Assembly (NCBI RefSeq): GCF_029024925.1
Contig: NZ_CP118962.1
Location: 833,501 to 897,500, forward strand
Reading direction: 5' to 3'
Length of the DNA stretch: 64,000 nt
From: Enterococcus faecalis
GTDB lineage: Bacteria; Bacillota; Bacilli; Lactobacillales; Enterococcaceae
Numbering within the stretch: position 1 is the stretch's first letter; the number at the start of each line of letters is the position of its first letter. The position numbers and the translations under genes were made by a program. The notes below the pieces were generated by a model. It made no database searches, had not been told where the DNA came from, and saw only the letters and a list, made by a program, of their open reading frames with translations. Positions 9,798-17,896 of this stretch are shown here, in pieces.

Positions 9798-11099
9798 ATG
9801 AGATTTTTAGAACAACTTCCAGAGGCTTGGCAAGAACAGTGGCAAGCTTCTGGCTTTAACGAACCATCAACAATTCAAGAAAAAAGTTTTACGCCCCTTC
9901 GCGAAGGAGAAAATGTTTTAGGAATTTCGCCGACAGGAACTGGAAAAACACTTGCTTACATGCTGCCTTTACTATTAACTGTTGAAAAAGGACAGGGAAA
10001 TCAATTGTTGATTATTGCTCCGTCTCAAGAATTAGCTATGCAAATTGCTGAAGTTGCTCGGACTTGGGCTAAGCCACTTCAATTAACGGTTCAAACGTTA
10101 ATCGGCGGGGCAAATGTTTCACGCCAGATTGACAAGTTAAAAAAACGTCCCGAAGTGTTAATCGGAACACCAGGTCGAATTTTAGAGTTAATGAAGAATA
10201 AAAAAGTCAAAGCTCAGTTGTTAAAAACAATCGTAATGGATGAAGTTGATCAACTTTTCCAAGAGGAAGAGCTAAGTTTAACCAAGCAAATTTTGACACA
10301 CACACCAACCGAATACCAACTTGTTTTTTATTCAGCGACTGCTGATCGTGTCGTGAATCAAGCGCAATCTTTAAGCCAAAAATTACAGGTGATTGATGTG
10401 ACGGAAGAAGATACTTCAGCAGGCCAAGTCGCCCACTACTTTATTCGGTTAGCACCAAGAAAAAAAGCTGATTACTTACGTCGTTTGGCCCATACAGAAG
10501 CATTCAGAAGCATGGTCTTTTTCAATCAAGTTGCTGATTTAGGTGCAGCAGAAGAAAAATTAGTTTATGAGAATGTGCCAGCTATTGGTCTGGCTTCAGA
10601 TCAAAGTAAACAGTTGCGTAAATTGGCGATCGATCAATTTAAAGCAGAACGAGTGAAGTTGTTATTAACCACGGATATTGCGGCACGGGGCTTAGATTTC
10701 ACAGGGGTCCCTTACGTCGTAAACGTAGATGTTCCTTTAACCGAAGAGAGCTATATTCATCGTTCTGGTCGCGTTGGCCGGATGGGTGCACAAGGGGCAG
10801 TGATTACGTTTATCAACGATGGCACCAAAAGGGATTATCAACGTTTGATGAAACAATTGGCCATTCCTTATCAGGAAATCTTTTTATATGATGGTGCACT
10901 TCATGAGCAGCCAAAAGCCAAAGATGAACTAGAAAAAAAGAACGTAGCCAAAGATACGTATTCAGAAAAAAAGAGTACGAAAGAAAGAAAACCAGAAACA
11001 GTAAATTCTGTTGTCAAAGAACCACAAGAAACACGCAAAAAGAAGAAAAACAAAAAGAAAAACACGAAAAACAAAGGAGCTCGTAAAGCGAAGAAATAA
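9798..11099 (+). CDS. DEAD-box ATP-dependent RNA helicase
   Basis: A 433-residue RNA helicase. Residues 22-30 carry the Q-motif region (EPSTIQEKS), 44-51 the Walker A sequence SPTGTGKT, and 148-151 motif II as DEVD rather than DEAD. YSATAD is motif III, TDIAARGLDF motif V and HRSGRVGRMG motif VI. From about residue 365 the tail is Lys-rich and low complexity, a likely RNA-binding extension. Short single-gene helicases of this kind act in ribosome assembly or cold adaptation. Which Bacillus paralogue (CshB- or YfmL-like) it corresponds to is not resolvable by eye. Confidence 0.93.
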   Translation: MRFLEQLPEAWQEQWQASGFNEPSTIQEKSFTPLREGENVLGISPTGTGKTLAYMLPLLLTVEKGQGNQLLIIAPSQELAMQIAEVARTWAKPLQLTVQTLIGGANVSRQIDKLKKRPEVLIGTPGRILELMKNKKVKAQLLKTIVMDEVDQLFQEEELSLTKQILTHTPTEYQLVFYSATADRVVNQAQSLSQKLQVIDVTEEDTSAGQVAHYFIRLAPRKKADYLRRLAHTEAFRSMVFFNQVADLGAAEEKLVYENVPAIGLASDQSKQLRKLAIDQFKAERVKLLLTTDIAARGLDFTGVPYVVNVDVPLTEESYIHRSGRVGRMGAQGAVITFINDGTKRDYQRLMKQLAIPYQEIFLYDGALHEQPKAKDELEKKNVAKDTYSEKKSTKERKPETVNSVVKEPQETRKKKKNKKKNTKNKGARKAKK

Positions 11100-11112
11100 C
11101 GCTTTACGAGCT
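11078..11112 (+). other. Hairpin spanning the helicase stop codon
   Basis: A perfect 13-bp inverted repeat (AGCTCGTAAAGCG at 11078-11090 and CGCTTTACGAGCT at 11100-11112) encloses a nine-base loop containing the TAA stop. No T-tract follows, so it is not a standard terminator; it may stabilise the mRNA 3' end or reduce readthrough into celR, which starts 32 bp later. Confidence 0.6.
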
Positions 11113-11143
11113 TCAAGCAGAACGTTGTATCGAGGAGGATTCC

Positions 11144-13849
11144 ATGAAATCTCGGAAGGAAGAAATCTTAGCGTTACTTCAAAAAAATGAAACTGGCTTA
11201 ACGGCAGGAGCGGTAGCAGAACAGTTAATGATTGATCGCAGTAATGCCAGCCGTTATTTAAATGAATTATTCAAAGAAAAGAAAATTACTAGAAGTACTG
11301 GACGTCCTGTTATCTATTCAGTGCCAACAATCAATGAAGGAGAACAAGTCCATGTAGATGAGTCCACCTCTGTTAGTTTTGACACATTAGTAGGTGCCAA
11401 TGATTCTTTAAAAGTGAGTATTCAGCAGGCCAAGGCGGCTATTTTATATCCACCAAGAGGTTTGCATACGATTATTTTTGGGAAAACAGGAACAGGGAAA
11501 TCTCTTTTTGCTGAATGTATGTACCGTTTTGCAATTGATTCAAAAACCTTAGATGAAGATGCCCCTTTTGTCTCTTTTAATTGTGCTGATTATGCACAAA
11601 ACCCACAATTATTATTTGGTCATATCTTTGGCGTAAAAAAAGGCGCCTATACTGGTGCGAATGAAGATAGTCCAGGCTTAATGGCAAAAGCAGATGGCGG
11701 GATTCTCTTTTTAGATGAAATTCATCGCTTACCGCCAGAAGGTCAAGAAATGCTCTTTACGTTTATTGATAAAGGCGTGTACCGTCCATTAGGAGAAAGT
11801 GGCCAAACCTATGAAGCCTCTGTTCAAATTATTGGTGCGACAACGGAATCCTCAGAAAACTTTTTAACCACTTTTAATCGGCGGATTCCGATGTCGATTA
11901 CATTACCATCTTTAGATGCACGGACGCTAGATGAGCGTTATGCCATCATTTCGTTATTTATTCAGCAAGAGGCAACACGTTTGGGCCAACAAATTGATAT
12001 CGAACGCGAAGCAGTTTTGGCGTTCATGTTATACGATGCAGAAGGAAATATTGGTCAGGTGAAGCGGGACTTAAAATTAGTTTGTGCTAAGTCATTTCTT
12101 TATTATCGGACGCACAATTTAGAACATTTGGTTATCCGTAAACGGGATTTGTCGTTACCTGTCCAAAAAGGATTATTAAAAATTAAAGAAGTGCCTGAGC
12201 GCTTGGATCAATTTGTCGACAGTAAAAGTAATTATTTATCTTTCCAGCCAGGCACCAACAAAATTGTTTGGTCGCAAGATCCAGCTAGAGACATGCAAGT
12301 TTACAATGAAATCGAAGAAAAAGTCGCTGACTTGTCTGAAGCTGACTTAGAAAATGTTGATTTAGAAGAATTGATTTCTAAAGATATGAATGCGTATTTT
12401 AAAAATTATGTCGAAGAATTAACCCAACATTCTTTACATAAGGAGTTATTACCAGAAGCTATTTGGGACTTAACGAATCGTCTTTATGATATCGCAGAAG
12501 AGCGTTTGGAACACACGTACAACGAAACTGCGCGCTTTGCCTTTGCGCTTCATTTACAAAGTACGATTGAACGTGTCAAAGAAGGTCATGTGATTGTCCA
12601 TCCTGATTTAAATAATGTCCGTAAAAACATGAAAAAAGAATTTCAAGTAGCCTTAGATTTATCTTCTATTATTGAAGAAGAGAACAACATAGAGATTCCT
12701 TTCGATGAAATTGGCTTTATTAGTATGTTTTTATCTATTAATGTCGGTAAAGAAGAAAGAACTCCAGAAAATAATGTTGGTGTGTTCGTCTTAATGCATG
12801 GGGATTCTACTGCCTCAAGTATGTTGAAAACCGCCCAAGAACTTTTAGGAACATCAATCGGAACAGCGATGAATATGCCGTTAACGATGGAAGTTCAAAC
12901 AATGTATGAACAATTACGAAACCAAGTAATTACGCAAAAAGAATCGTTAAATAATGGGATTTTATTACTGACGGATATGGGTTCATTAAATTCGTTTGGA
13001 AATATGTTGTTTGAAGAAACAGGTATCCGAACAAAGGCGATTACAATGACGAGCACAATGATTGTCTTAGAAGCTATTCGAATGGCAAGCGTGGGACGAA
13101 GTTTAGAGGACATTTACCAAAATATTCAACTTTCTTTTGAAAGCGTTGTGAGAGAACAATTTCGCTCTAGTCTGCAAAAACGTCAAAACGTAAAAAAAGC
13201 AGTAATCGTGACGTGCTTTACAGGAGAAGGGGTCGCCGCAAAACTATACCAACGAATCTTACCAGTTATTGATGAAACAAAAGTGGAACTGATTCAAATG
13301 CAATTTATTGAACGAGAAACGTTTAAAAAGCATATCGACAACTTGATGGAAGAATATGAAATTAAGGCCATTGCGGGAACTGTGGATGTTGAATATCAAA
13401 ATATTCCCTTCTTTTCCGTCTATGATATTTTTGATGATGAAAAATTAAATGTATTGAAACGGATTGCTAGTGATGAAGTGGCGATTGATACAATTGTTCA
13501 TTCCCTAAGTGGCGTTATTACTTCTGTGGACTCCTTACAAAAATTAATTCTCATGTTACAAAAAACAGTTCATCAAATACAAACAGACATGCATATTATT
13601 GTTGAACCAGGGGTGGATGCCGGAATCATGATTCATTTGGCTTTTCTGGTAGATGCTTTAATTAAAGGAGAAGAAGCAAGAACTTTTCCAAACTTAGCGG
13701 AATATGTTAAAACACATCGTTTAGAAATCGATGTCGTACGCACGAATTTTATGTTAATTGAACGGGCGTATCGTGTGACGATCCCGGAAGCAGAAGTTGC
13801 GCATGTTACCCAAATGTTTTTAGAAAATGAAATTAAAAGTAAACAATAA
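11144..13849 (+). CDS. celR: CelR/LevR-type sigma-54 activator with PRD domains
   Basis: A 901-residue PTS-linked enhancer-binding protein. An N-terminal winged HTH (1-60) is followed by an AAA+ domain with Walker A GKTGTGKS (113-120), the sigma-54 contact loop GAYTGA (167-172) and Walker B LFLDEIHR (188-195). The C-terminal half has PRD-like segments (about 430-560 and 790-900) flanking an EIIA-Man-like domain starting near FVLMHGDSTASS. Such proteins activate sigma-54 promoters of PTS operons when phosphorylated appropriately. Two -24/-12 promoters directly downstream are its obvious targets. The start has a GAGGAGGATT ribosome-binding site. A CelR name for this locus is from recall. Confidence 0.92.
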   Translation: MKSRKEEILALLQKNETGLTAGAVAEQLMIDRSNASRYLNELFKEKKITRSTGRPVIYSVPTINEGEQVHVDESTSVSFDTLVGANDSLKVSIQQAKAAILYPPRGLHTIIFGKTGTGKSLFAECMYRFAIDSKTLDEDAPFVSFNCADYAQNPQLLFGHIFGVKKGAYTGANEDSPGLMAKADGGILFLDEIHRLPPEGQEMLFTFIDKGVYRPLGESGQTYEASVQIIGATTESSENFLTTFNRRIPMSITLPSLDARTLDERYAIISLFIQQEATRLGQQIDIEREAVLAFMLYDAEGNIGQVKRDLKLVCAKSFLYYRTHNLEHLVIRKRDLSLPVQKGLLKIKEVPERLDQFVDSKSNYLSFQPGTNKIVWSQDPARDMQVYNEIEEKVADLSEADLENVDLEELISKDMNAYFKNYVEELTQHSLHKELLPEAIWDLTNRLYDIAEERLEHTYNETARFAFALHLQSTIERVKEGHVIVHPDLNNVRKNMKKEFQVALDLSSIIEEENNIEIPFDEIGFISMFLSINVGKEERTPENNVGVFVLMHGDSTASSMLKTAQELLGTSIGTAMNMPLTMEVQTMYEQLRNQVITQKESLNNGILLLTDMGSLNSFGNMLFEETGIRTKAITMTSTMIVLEAIRMASVGRSLEDIYQNIQLSFESVVREQFRSSLQKRQNVKKAVIVTCFTGEGVAAKLYQRILPVIDETKVELIQMQFIERETFKKHIDNLMEEYEIKAIAGTVDVEYQNIPFFSVYDIFDDEKLNVLKRIASDEVAIDTIVHSLSGVITSVDSLQKLILMLQKTVHQIQTDMHIIVEPGVDAGIMIHLAFLVDALIKGEEARTFPNLAEYVKTHRLEIDVVRTNFMLIERAYRVTIPEAEVAHVTQMFLENEIKSKQ

Positions 13850-13855
13850 TAAATA

Positions 13856-13909
13856 AAAAAACATCAAGAAATGAGAAAACGCTCTCTTTTTTCTTGATGT
13901 TTTCTTTTT
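13856..13909 (+). terminator. Terminator after celR
   Basis: AAACATCAAGAAA pairs with TTTCTTGATGTTT around a loop and is followed by TTCTTTTTG. It isolates celR from the sigma-54-driven operon. Confidence 0.85.
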
Positions 13910-13913
13910 GTAA

Positions 13914-13969
13914 GTTACACACAATTTCATGTGTGTAAGCGTTTTCTTTTAGTGTGTGCACGCTTTTTT
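13914..13969 (+). promoter_or_regulatory. Upstream activator/cre-like repeat array, operon 1
   Basis: An inverted repeat TTACACAC...GTGTGTAA (13914-13938) overlaps two direct repeats, GTGTGTAAGCG at 13931 and GTGTGTGCACG at 13952, about 21 bp apart (two helical turns). The array lies 50-100 bp before the -24 element, the usual position of enhancer sites for CelR-type activators. TGTAAGCGTTTTCT at 13934-13947 also matches the CcpA cre consensus at 13 of 14 positions, so catabolite control through the same site is possible. Confidence 0.65.
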
Positions 13970-14013
13970 CGATGACAAAAGCTGTTATATCAGTATTTTA
14001 ATGAGGAAAAAAC

Positions 14014-14030
14014 TTGGCACAATTATTGCT
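14014..14030 (+). promoter_or_regulatory. Sigma-54 (-24/-12) promoter, operon 1
   Basis: TTGGCAC at 14014-14020, five bases, then TTGCT at 14026-14030: an exact fit to the sigma-54 consensus TGGCAC-N5-TTGCW. It lies 48 bp before the EIIB start. Confidence 0.95.
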
Positions 14031-14077
14031 ATAAATAAAGTGTATAACGTCATAACTTTTAAGGAGATGAAGAAAAA

Positions 14078-14395
14078 ATGGCAAAAAAAACAATTATGTT
14101 AGTTTGTTCCGCAGGAATGAGCACAAGTTTATTAGTAACAAAAATGCAAAAAGCAGCAGAAGATCGTGGCATGGAAGCAGACATCTTTGCAGTATCGGCT
14201 TCTGAAGCAGATACAAACTTGGAAAATAAAGAGGTGAATGTTTTACTTTTAGGTCCACAAGTTCGTTTCATGAAAGGGCAATTTGAACAAAAATTACAAC
14301 CAAAAGGGATTCCTTTAGATGTAATTAACATGGCAGATTATGGCATGATGAATGGCGAAAAAGTTTTAGATCAAGCAATCTCATTAATGGGATAA
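14078..14395 (+). CDS. celA: PTS EIIB, lactose/cellobiose family (copy 1)
   Basis: A 105-residue cytoplasmic EIIB that passes phosphate from EIIA to the incoming sugar. The phosphocysteine is C10 in IMLVCSAGMSTS, the standard Lac/Cel IIB P-loop-like motif. The protein equals copy 2 at 17162 over its full length and lacks only the last three residues of that copy. The DNA is identical for the first 158 bases and then differs at eight synonymous sites. It is the first gene behind the sigma-54 promoter. Confidence 0.95.
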   Translation: MAKKTIMLVCSAGMSTSLLVTKMQKAAEDRGMEADIFAVSASEADTNLENKEVNVLLLGPQVRFMKGQFEQKLQPKGIPLDVINMADYGMMNGEKVLDQAISLMG

Positions 14396-14536
14396 GGAAT
14401 TAAAACGTTTAGGAAAAGTGAATAGCAAATAAGGATAGTGCATGTTACCAAAGGTTTTGTTTTGTACGCTCGATTCATTCGTTTAATGAGGCTACTGCCT
14501 TTTTAATAAATATAAATGGATACAGGAGGAATAAAA

Positions 14537-16000
14537 ATGAACGGATTAATGGCATGGATGGAAAAATATATCTTACCAACTGCCGCAAAAATTGGTGCAC
14601 AGAAACATCTGGTGGCACTAAGGGATGCTTTTATTGGTACATTACCTGCGACAATGGCTGGATCAGTCGCCGTAATGATTAACGCAATTATTCGAGATCT
14701 TCCCCAAGAGTTTGTCTCAACTTATGCGGCAAGTTTGGAAGCAGACAAAGGTATTTTTGCAGTATTGAATGTCATCATTGGGATTAATGGTTTTGTTTGG
14801 AATGGTACATTGGCTATCGCTGGTTTGATTTTCGCTTTTTCTTGGGGCTATAACTTAGCGAAAGCATACAATGTGAATGAGCTAGCTGGTGGGATTGTCA
14901 GTTTAGCTACCTTAATTTCAGGTGTTGCTTTTGCACCAAATAACACAGCTGAATTAGCTGTAAAAGTACCAGAAAAGATTGCCAACGCAATTAATGGGGC
15001 AGAAATTGGTGCGTCAATTGCTAATAATCAATTGACTGTCAATCCATGGGGTTGGTTAAATCTCAACCATCTAAATGGTAACGCTTTCTTTACAGTGATG
15101 ATTATGGGCGCTTTATCAACCATTATTTTTTGTAAATTAATGCAAGCGGATTTAACAATAAAAATGCCTGATTCTGTTCCGCCAGCAGTTTCAAAAGCGT
15201 TTGCGGCAATTTTACCAGCAACAATCGCGTTGTATGTCGTAGCGATTATTAACTTTACGGTGTCAAAACTTTCAGGCGGTCAATTATTAATTGACTTAAT
15301 TCAAAAATATATCGCGGAACCGTTCCTTGGGTTATCACAAGGACTAGGCGCTGTGTTAATCGTAACGGTTTTTGTTCAAATTTTCTGGTTCTTTGGTATT
15401 CATGGGCCAAACGTTTTGGCACCAGTTCTTGAAGGAATTTGGGGACAAGCACAATTAATCAATATTGATATTTTCCAAAAAGGTTATGAAGGAAAAACAG
15501 GAACAGCTGCGGTTTTAGCCGCTATTGACGACGGTAAAGCCTACATGTGGGTCCGTGGTTCGTTTGATGCTTTTGCTTGGTTTGGTGGTTCAGGCGGTAC
15601 AATTGTCCTAATTATTGCAATCTTGTTATTCTCCAAACGAGCAGATTATTTAACAGTCGGTAAATTATCATTAGGACCTGGAATCTTTAATATCAATGAA
15701 CCGATTATGTTTGGTTTACCAGTTGTTCTTAATCCAATTATGTTTATTCCATTTGTAATTGCGCCATTAGTTGCTACTACAATTGGCTGGGTTGCAACGT
15801 ATCTTGGGCTAGTCGCCCCAGTTTCTCAACAAGTCGCATGGGTGACACCGCCGTTGCTATTATCTTTCTTAGCGACAGGTGCCGACTGGCGCGCACCAAT
15901 CGTAGCGTTGGTATGTATGGTAGTCACTTTCTTGATTTGGACACCGTTTGTTATCGCTGCTAACAAAATGGATCCTGCATTAGGCGAAAGTGAGCAATAG
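14537..16000 (+). CDS. celB: PTS EIIC, lactose/cellobiose family (operon 1)
   Basis: A 487-residue membrane permease subunit with about ten hydrophobic segments and the family motif GIFNINEPIMFGLPVVLNP near residue 390, where the Glu binds sugar. Start ATG at 14537 is chosen because ACAGGAGGAATAA precedes it; the frame extends 21 bases further upstream. It is paralogous to the EIIC at 17897 but clearly diverged and about 60 residues longer, including an insertion after residue 130 (NNTAELAVKVPEKIANAING). The 141-bp gap after the EIIB gene holds no gene I can support. No EIIA is encoded in this operon. Confidence 0.93.
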   Translation: MNGLMAWMEKYILPTAAKIGAQKHLVALRDAFIGTLPATMAGSVAVMINAIIRDLPQEFVSTYAASLEADKGIFAVLNVIIGINGFVWNGTLAIAGLIFAFSWGYNLAKAYNVNELAGGIVSLATLISGVAFAPNNTAELAVKVPEKIANAINGAEIGASIANNQLTVNPWGWLNLNHLNGNAFFTVMIMGALSTIIFCKLMQADLTIKMPDSVPPAVSKAFAAILPATIALYVVAIINFTVSKLSGGQLLIDLIQKYIAEPFLGLSQGLGAVLIVTVFVQIFWFFGIHGPNVLAPVLEGIWGQAQLINIDIFQKGYEGKTGTAAVLAAIDDGKAYMWVRGSFDAFAWFGGSGGTIVLIIAILLFSKRADYLTVGKLSLGPGIFNINEPIMFGLPVVLNPIMFIPFVIAPLVATTIGWVATYLGLVAPVSQQVAWVTPPLLLSFLATGADWRAPIVALVCMVVTFLIWTPFVIAANKMDPALGESEQ

Positions 16001-16043
16001 GCAATAAAAACAGCAATTACTTGTATAGAAAGGAGCGAGCGGC

Positions 16044-16262
16044 ATGATTTCGATTGCAAGTGCAATGAAGCAAGAGGAAATTATTACTTTATTAGAGGCA
16101 TATCAAGGGGAAAATGAAACATTTACTTTTAAAGAAAAGAATGGTATTAAGTTATTTTTTGAAGTTGAAGGAGATCCTGAAACTGCTGCACAAGTTGCAA
16201 AACAGCTGATTAAGGAACAACCTTGGGGTGGCGTTTTATACTTCCAAGCAACGGTAGTCTAA
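16044..16262 (+). CDS. Small uncharacterised protein, 72 aa, in PTS operon
   Basis: A 72-residue soluble protein starting MISIASAMKQEEI, with alternating charged and hydrophobic residues and an ending GGVLYFQATVV. I do not recognise a family. It has a strong ribosome-binding site (AAAGGAGCG) and lies 43 bp after the EIIC gene and 19 bp before the next small gene, so it belongs to the sigma-54-controlled operon. A size near 72 residues and an acidic alpha/beta pattern are compatible with a small regulatory or adaptor protein, but no function can be assigned. Confidence 0.7.
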   Translation: MISIASAMKQEEIITLLEAYQGENETFTFKEKNGIKLFFEVEGDPETAAQVAKQLIKEQPWGGVLYFQATVV

Positions 16263-16281
16263 AAAGATAGGATGGATGAAA

Positions 16282-16476
16282 ATGATTAGAAATGGATTAT
16301 TTTTATGTAGTATTGGCTTCTTGATTGTTTTGTATTCGTTGAATCCCAGCTCCTTAAACTATGATTTATTAAGTCTGACAACGGGGATTTTTTTCATTGG
16401 ACTTGGTGGTTACCTGTTTTTTAAAGGAAAAAAAGTTGCTGAAGAAGAGGCGACAAAGGATGAGGTGAAACGGTAA
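16282..16476 (+). CDS. Small membrane protein, 64 aa, in PTS operon
   Basis: A 64-residue protein with two hydrophobic segments (about 3-20 and 33-50), ending in a charged tail (KGKKVAEEEATKDEVKR), so probably a two-pass membrane protein with cytoplasmic C-terminus. The ATG at 16282 is preferred over 16276 because AGGA at 16269-16272 is then nine bases away. Its stop overlaps the next ATG (TAATG), implying coupled translation with the DUF3284 gene. No known family is recognised. Confidence 0.65.
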   Translation: MIRNGLFLCSIGFLIVLYSLNPSSLNYDLLSLTTGIFFIGLGGYLFFKGKKVAEEEATKDEVKR

Positions 16477-16886
16477 TGGAAATTACGAAAACATTAACTA
16501 TTTCAGCAGATGAATTTTACACGCAATTAATGAATTCTGTTATTTTTGATATCCGTAAGCAAACAGGCAAAACTCTTACAAGAAAGCAGTTGCGTAAGTT
16601 TGAATATATCAAAGAATATAGTAAAAATAGTCGCGCGAAAATAGTTATTGAAGAAGCTGTAGAAAATAAGACCTATCAATTTCGAACATCCACAACTAAA
16701 AATGATTTCTCGGTGCGGTATGAGCTCCAGCCAATTGATGAAAAAAGCTGTGAACTGCGTTATACAGAAACAATGGTTTCTTATGGGGCGTTACAAAAAC
16801 TGAATGATGCAGTATTAGGTATCTTTTTAAGTTATTTTAAAAAGAAACAGTTTTATAAAATGCTTAAAATGATGGAAACTGCTTAA
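16476..16886 (+). CDS. DUF3284 domain protein
   Basis: A 136-residue cytoplasmic protein of the DUF3284 type (MEITKTLTISADEFYTQL, LTRKQLRKFEYIKEYS, ELRYTETMVSYGALQKLND). DUF3284 genes recur beside beta-glucoside PTS genes in enterococci and lactobacilli, but their role is unknown; the overall pattern resembles a START/SRPBCC-like beta-sheet and helix fold, which is inference. It is translationally coupled to the preceding 64-residue membrane protein and is the last gene of operon 1, followed by a strong terminator. Confidence 0.82.
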   Translation: MEITKTLTISADEFYTQLMNSVIFDIRKQTGKTLTRKQLRKFEYIKEYSKNSRAKIVIEEAVENKTYQFRTSTTKNDFSVRYELQPIDEKSCELRYTETMVSYGALQKLNDAVLGIFLSYFKKKQFYKMLKMMETA

Positions 16887-16929
16887 AGGGAAAAAGCGGC
16901 TTTTGTCCAGTTGATTCTCTTCAGCTTTA

Positions 16930-16974
16930 GAAAGTGAGCGATGAGTCGTTTCGACTTATCGCTCACTTTCTTTT
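16930..16974 (+). terminator. Terminator of PTS operon 1
   Basis: A 19-bp stem (GAAAGTGAGCGATGAGTCG with its complement, one G-U) closes a TTT loop and is followed by TTTT. The apex GTCG-TTT-CGAC is shared with other terminators in this window. Confidence 0.93.
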
Positions 16975-16995
16975 GTTGCCCTATTATTTTGGAAA

Positions 16996-17050
16996 CGCAC
17001 ACAAAAAAGCTGTGTGTAATCGTTTTATTTTTAGTGTGTACACGCTTTCT
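16996..17050 (+). promoter_or_regulatory. Upstream activator repeat array, operon 2
   Basis: This repeats the organisation before operon 1: an inverted CGCACACA...TGTGTGTA, then GTGTGTAATCG at 17012 and GTGTGTACACG at 17034, 22 bp apart. The region ends about 50 bp before the -24 element. The cre match here (17015-17028) is weaker, 12 of 14 positions. Confidence 0.6.
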
Positions 17051-17095
17051 ATATCAAGAAACGTTGTCATATCAAGGTTTTTGATGTGTTAAAAC

Positions 17096-17112
17096 TTGGC
17101 ACACTTCTTGCT
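17096..17112 (+). promoter_or_regulatory. Sigma-54 (-24/-12) promoter, operon 2
   Basis: TTGGCAC at 17096-17102, five bases, then TTGCT at 17108-17112, with the same phase and spacing as the promoter of operon 1 and 49 bp before the second EIIB gene. Confidence 0.95.
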
Positions 17113-17161
17113 TATATAAAGGTGTAAAGCAAAACAAAGAGAATTTAGGAGATGAAGGAAA

Positions 17162-17488
17162 ATGGCAAAAAAAACAATTATGTTAGTTTGTTCCGCAGGA
17201 ATGAGCACAAGTTTATTAGTAACAAAAATGCAAAAAGCAGCAGAAGATCGTGGCATGGAAGCAGACATCTTTGCAGTATCGGCTTCTGAAGCAGATACAA
17301 ACTTGGAAAATAAAGAGGTAAATGTTTTATTATTAGGCCCACAAGTTCGTTTCATGAAAGGACAATTTGAACAAAAATTACAACCAAAAGGGATTCCTTT
17401 AGATGTAATTAACATGGCGGACTATGGCATGATGAATGGCGAAAAAGTTTTAGATCAAGCAATTTCATTAATGGGATCATCAAACTAG
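17162..17488 (+). CDS. celA: PTS EIIB, lactose/cellobiose family (copy 2)
   Basis: A 108-residue EIIB with phosphocysteine C10. Residues 1-105 are identical to the protein at 14078, and all eight nucleotide differences are silent; only the C-terminal SSN is extra. Identity is concentrated in the first half of the gene, suggesting recent duplication or ongoing gene conversion. It begins the complete EIIB-EIIA-EIIC-glucosidase operon and is separated by 22 bp from the EIIA gene. Confidence 0.95.
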   Translation: MAKKTIMLVCSAGMSTSLLVTKMQKAAEDRGMEADIFAVSASEADTNLENKEVNVLLLGPQVRFMKGQFEQKLQPKGIPLDVINMADYGMMNGEKVLDQAISLMGSSN

Positions 17489-17510
17489 AGCAGAAAATGG
17501 GGTAGAGGTA

Positions 17511-17831
17511 ATGGACGGACAACAGAACTTAGAAGCAATCATGGGTTTAATCATGTATGGCGGAAATGCTAAAAGCGATGCAATGGAAGCGATTGCCGCA
17601 GCAAAATCGGGGGATTTTGAATTAGCAGACAAAAAAATTGCAGATGCAGAAGAATCACTTGTACATGCACATCATTCGCAAACAGGAATGTTAACAGAAG
17701 AAGCAAAAGGCAATAACATGCAAGTAACATTGTTAACAGTGCACAGTCAAGATCATTTAATGACTGCGATTGCATTTACAGATTTAGCAAAAGAAATTAT
17801 CGATCTTTATCGCCGTATTGATAACGAGTAA
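17511..17831 (+). CDS. celC: PTS EIIA, lactose/cellobiose family
   Basis: A 106-residue all-helical EIIA that accepts phosphate from HPr. The phosphorylated histidine is H78 and the metal ligand D81, in LLTVHSQDHLM, at the positions known for EIIA-Lac. A GGTAGAGGT ribosome-binding site precedes the ATG. It is the only EIIA in the locus, so it may serve both EIIB/EIIC sets. Confidence 0.95.
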   Translation: MDGQQNLEAIMGLIMYGGNAKSDAMEAIAAAKSGDFELADKKIADAEESLVHAHHSQTGMLTEEAKGNNMQVTLLTVHSQDHLMTAIAFTDLAKEIIDLYRRIDNE

Positions 17832-17896
17832 TCTCGTTGTCAATGCGTCTTATAAGAAAAACGCGCTTGAGAAAGCGTTAATTAGGAGGAATAACA

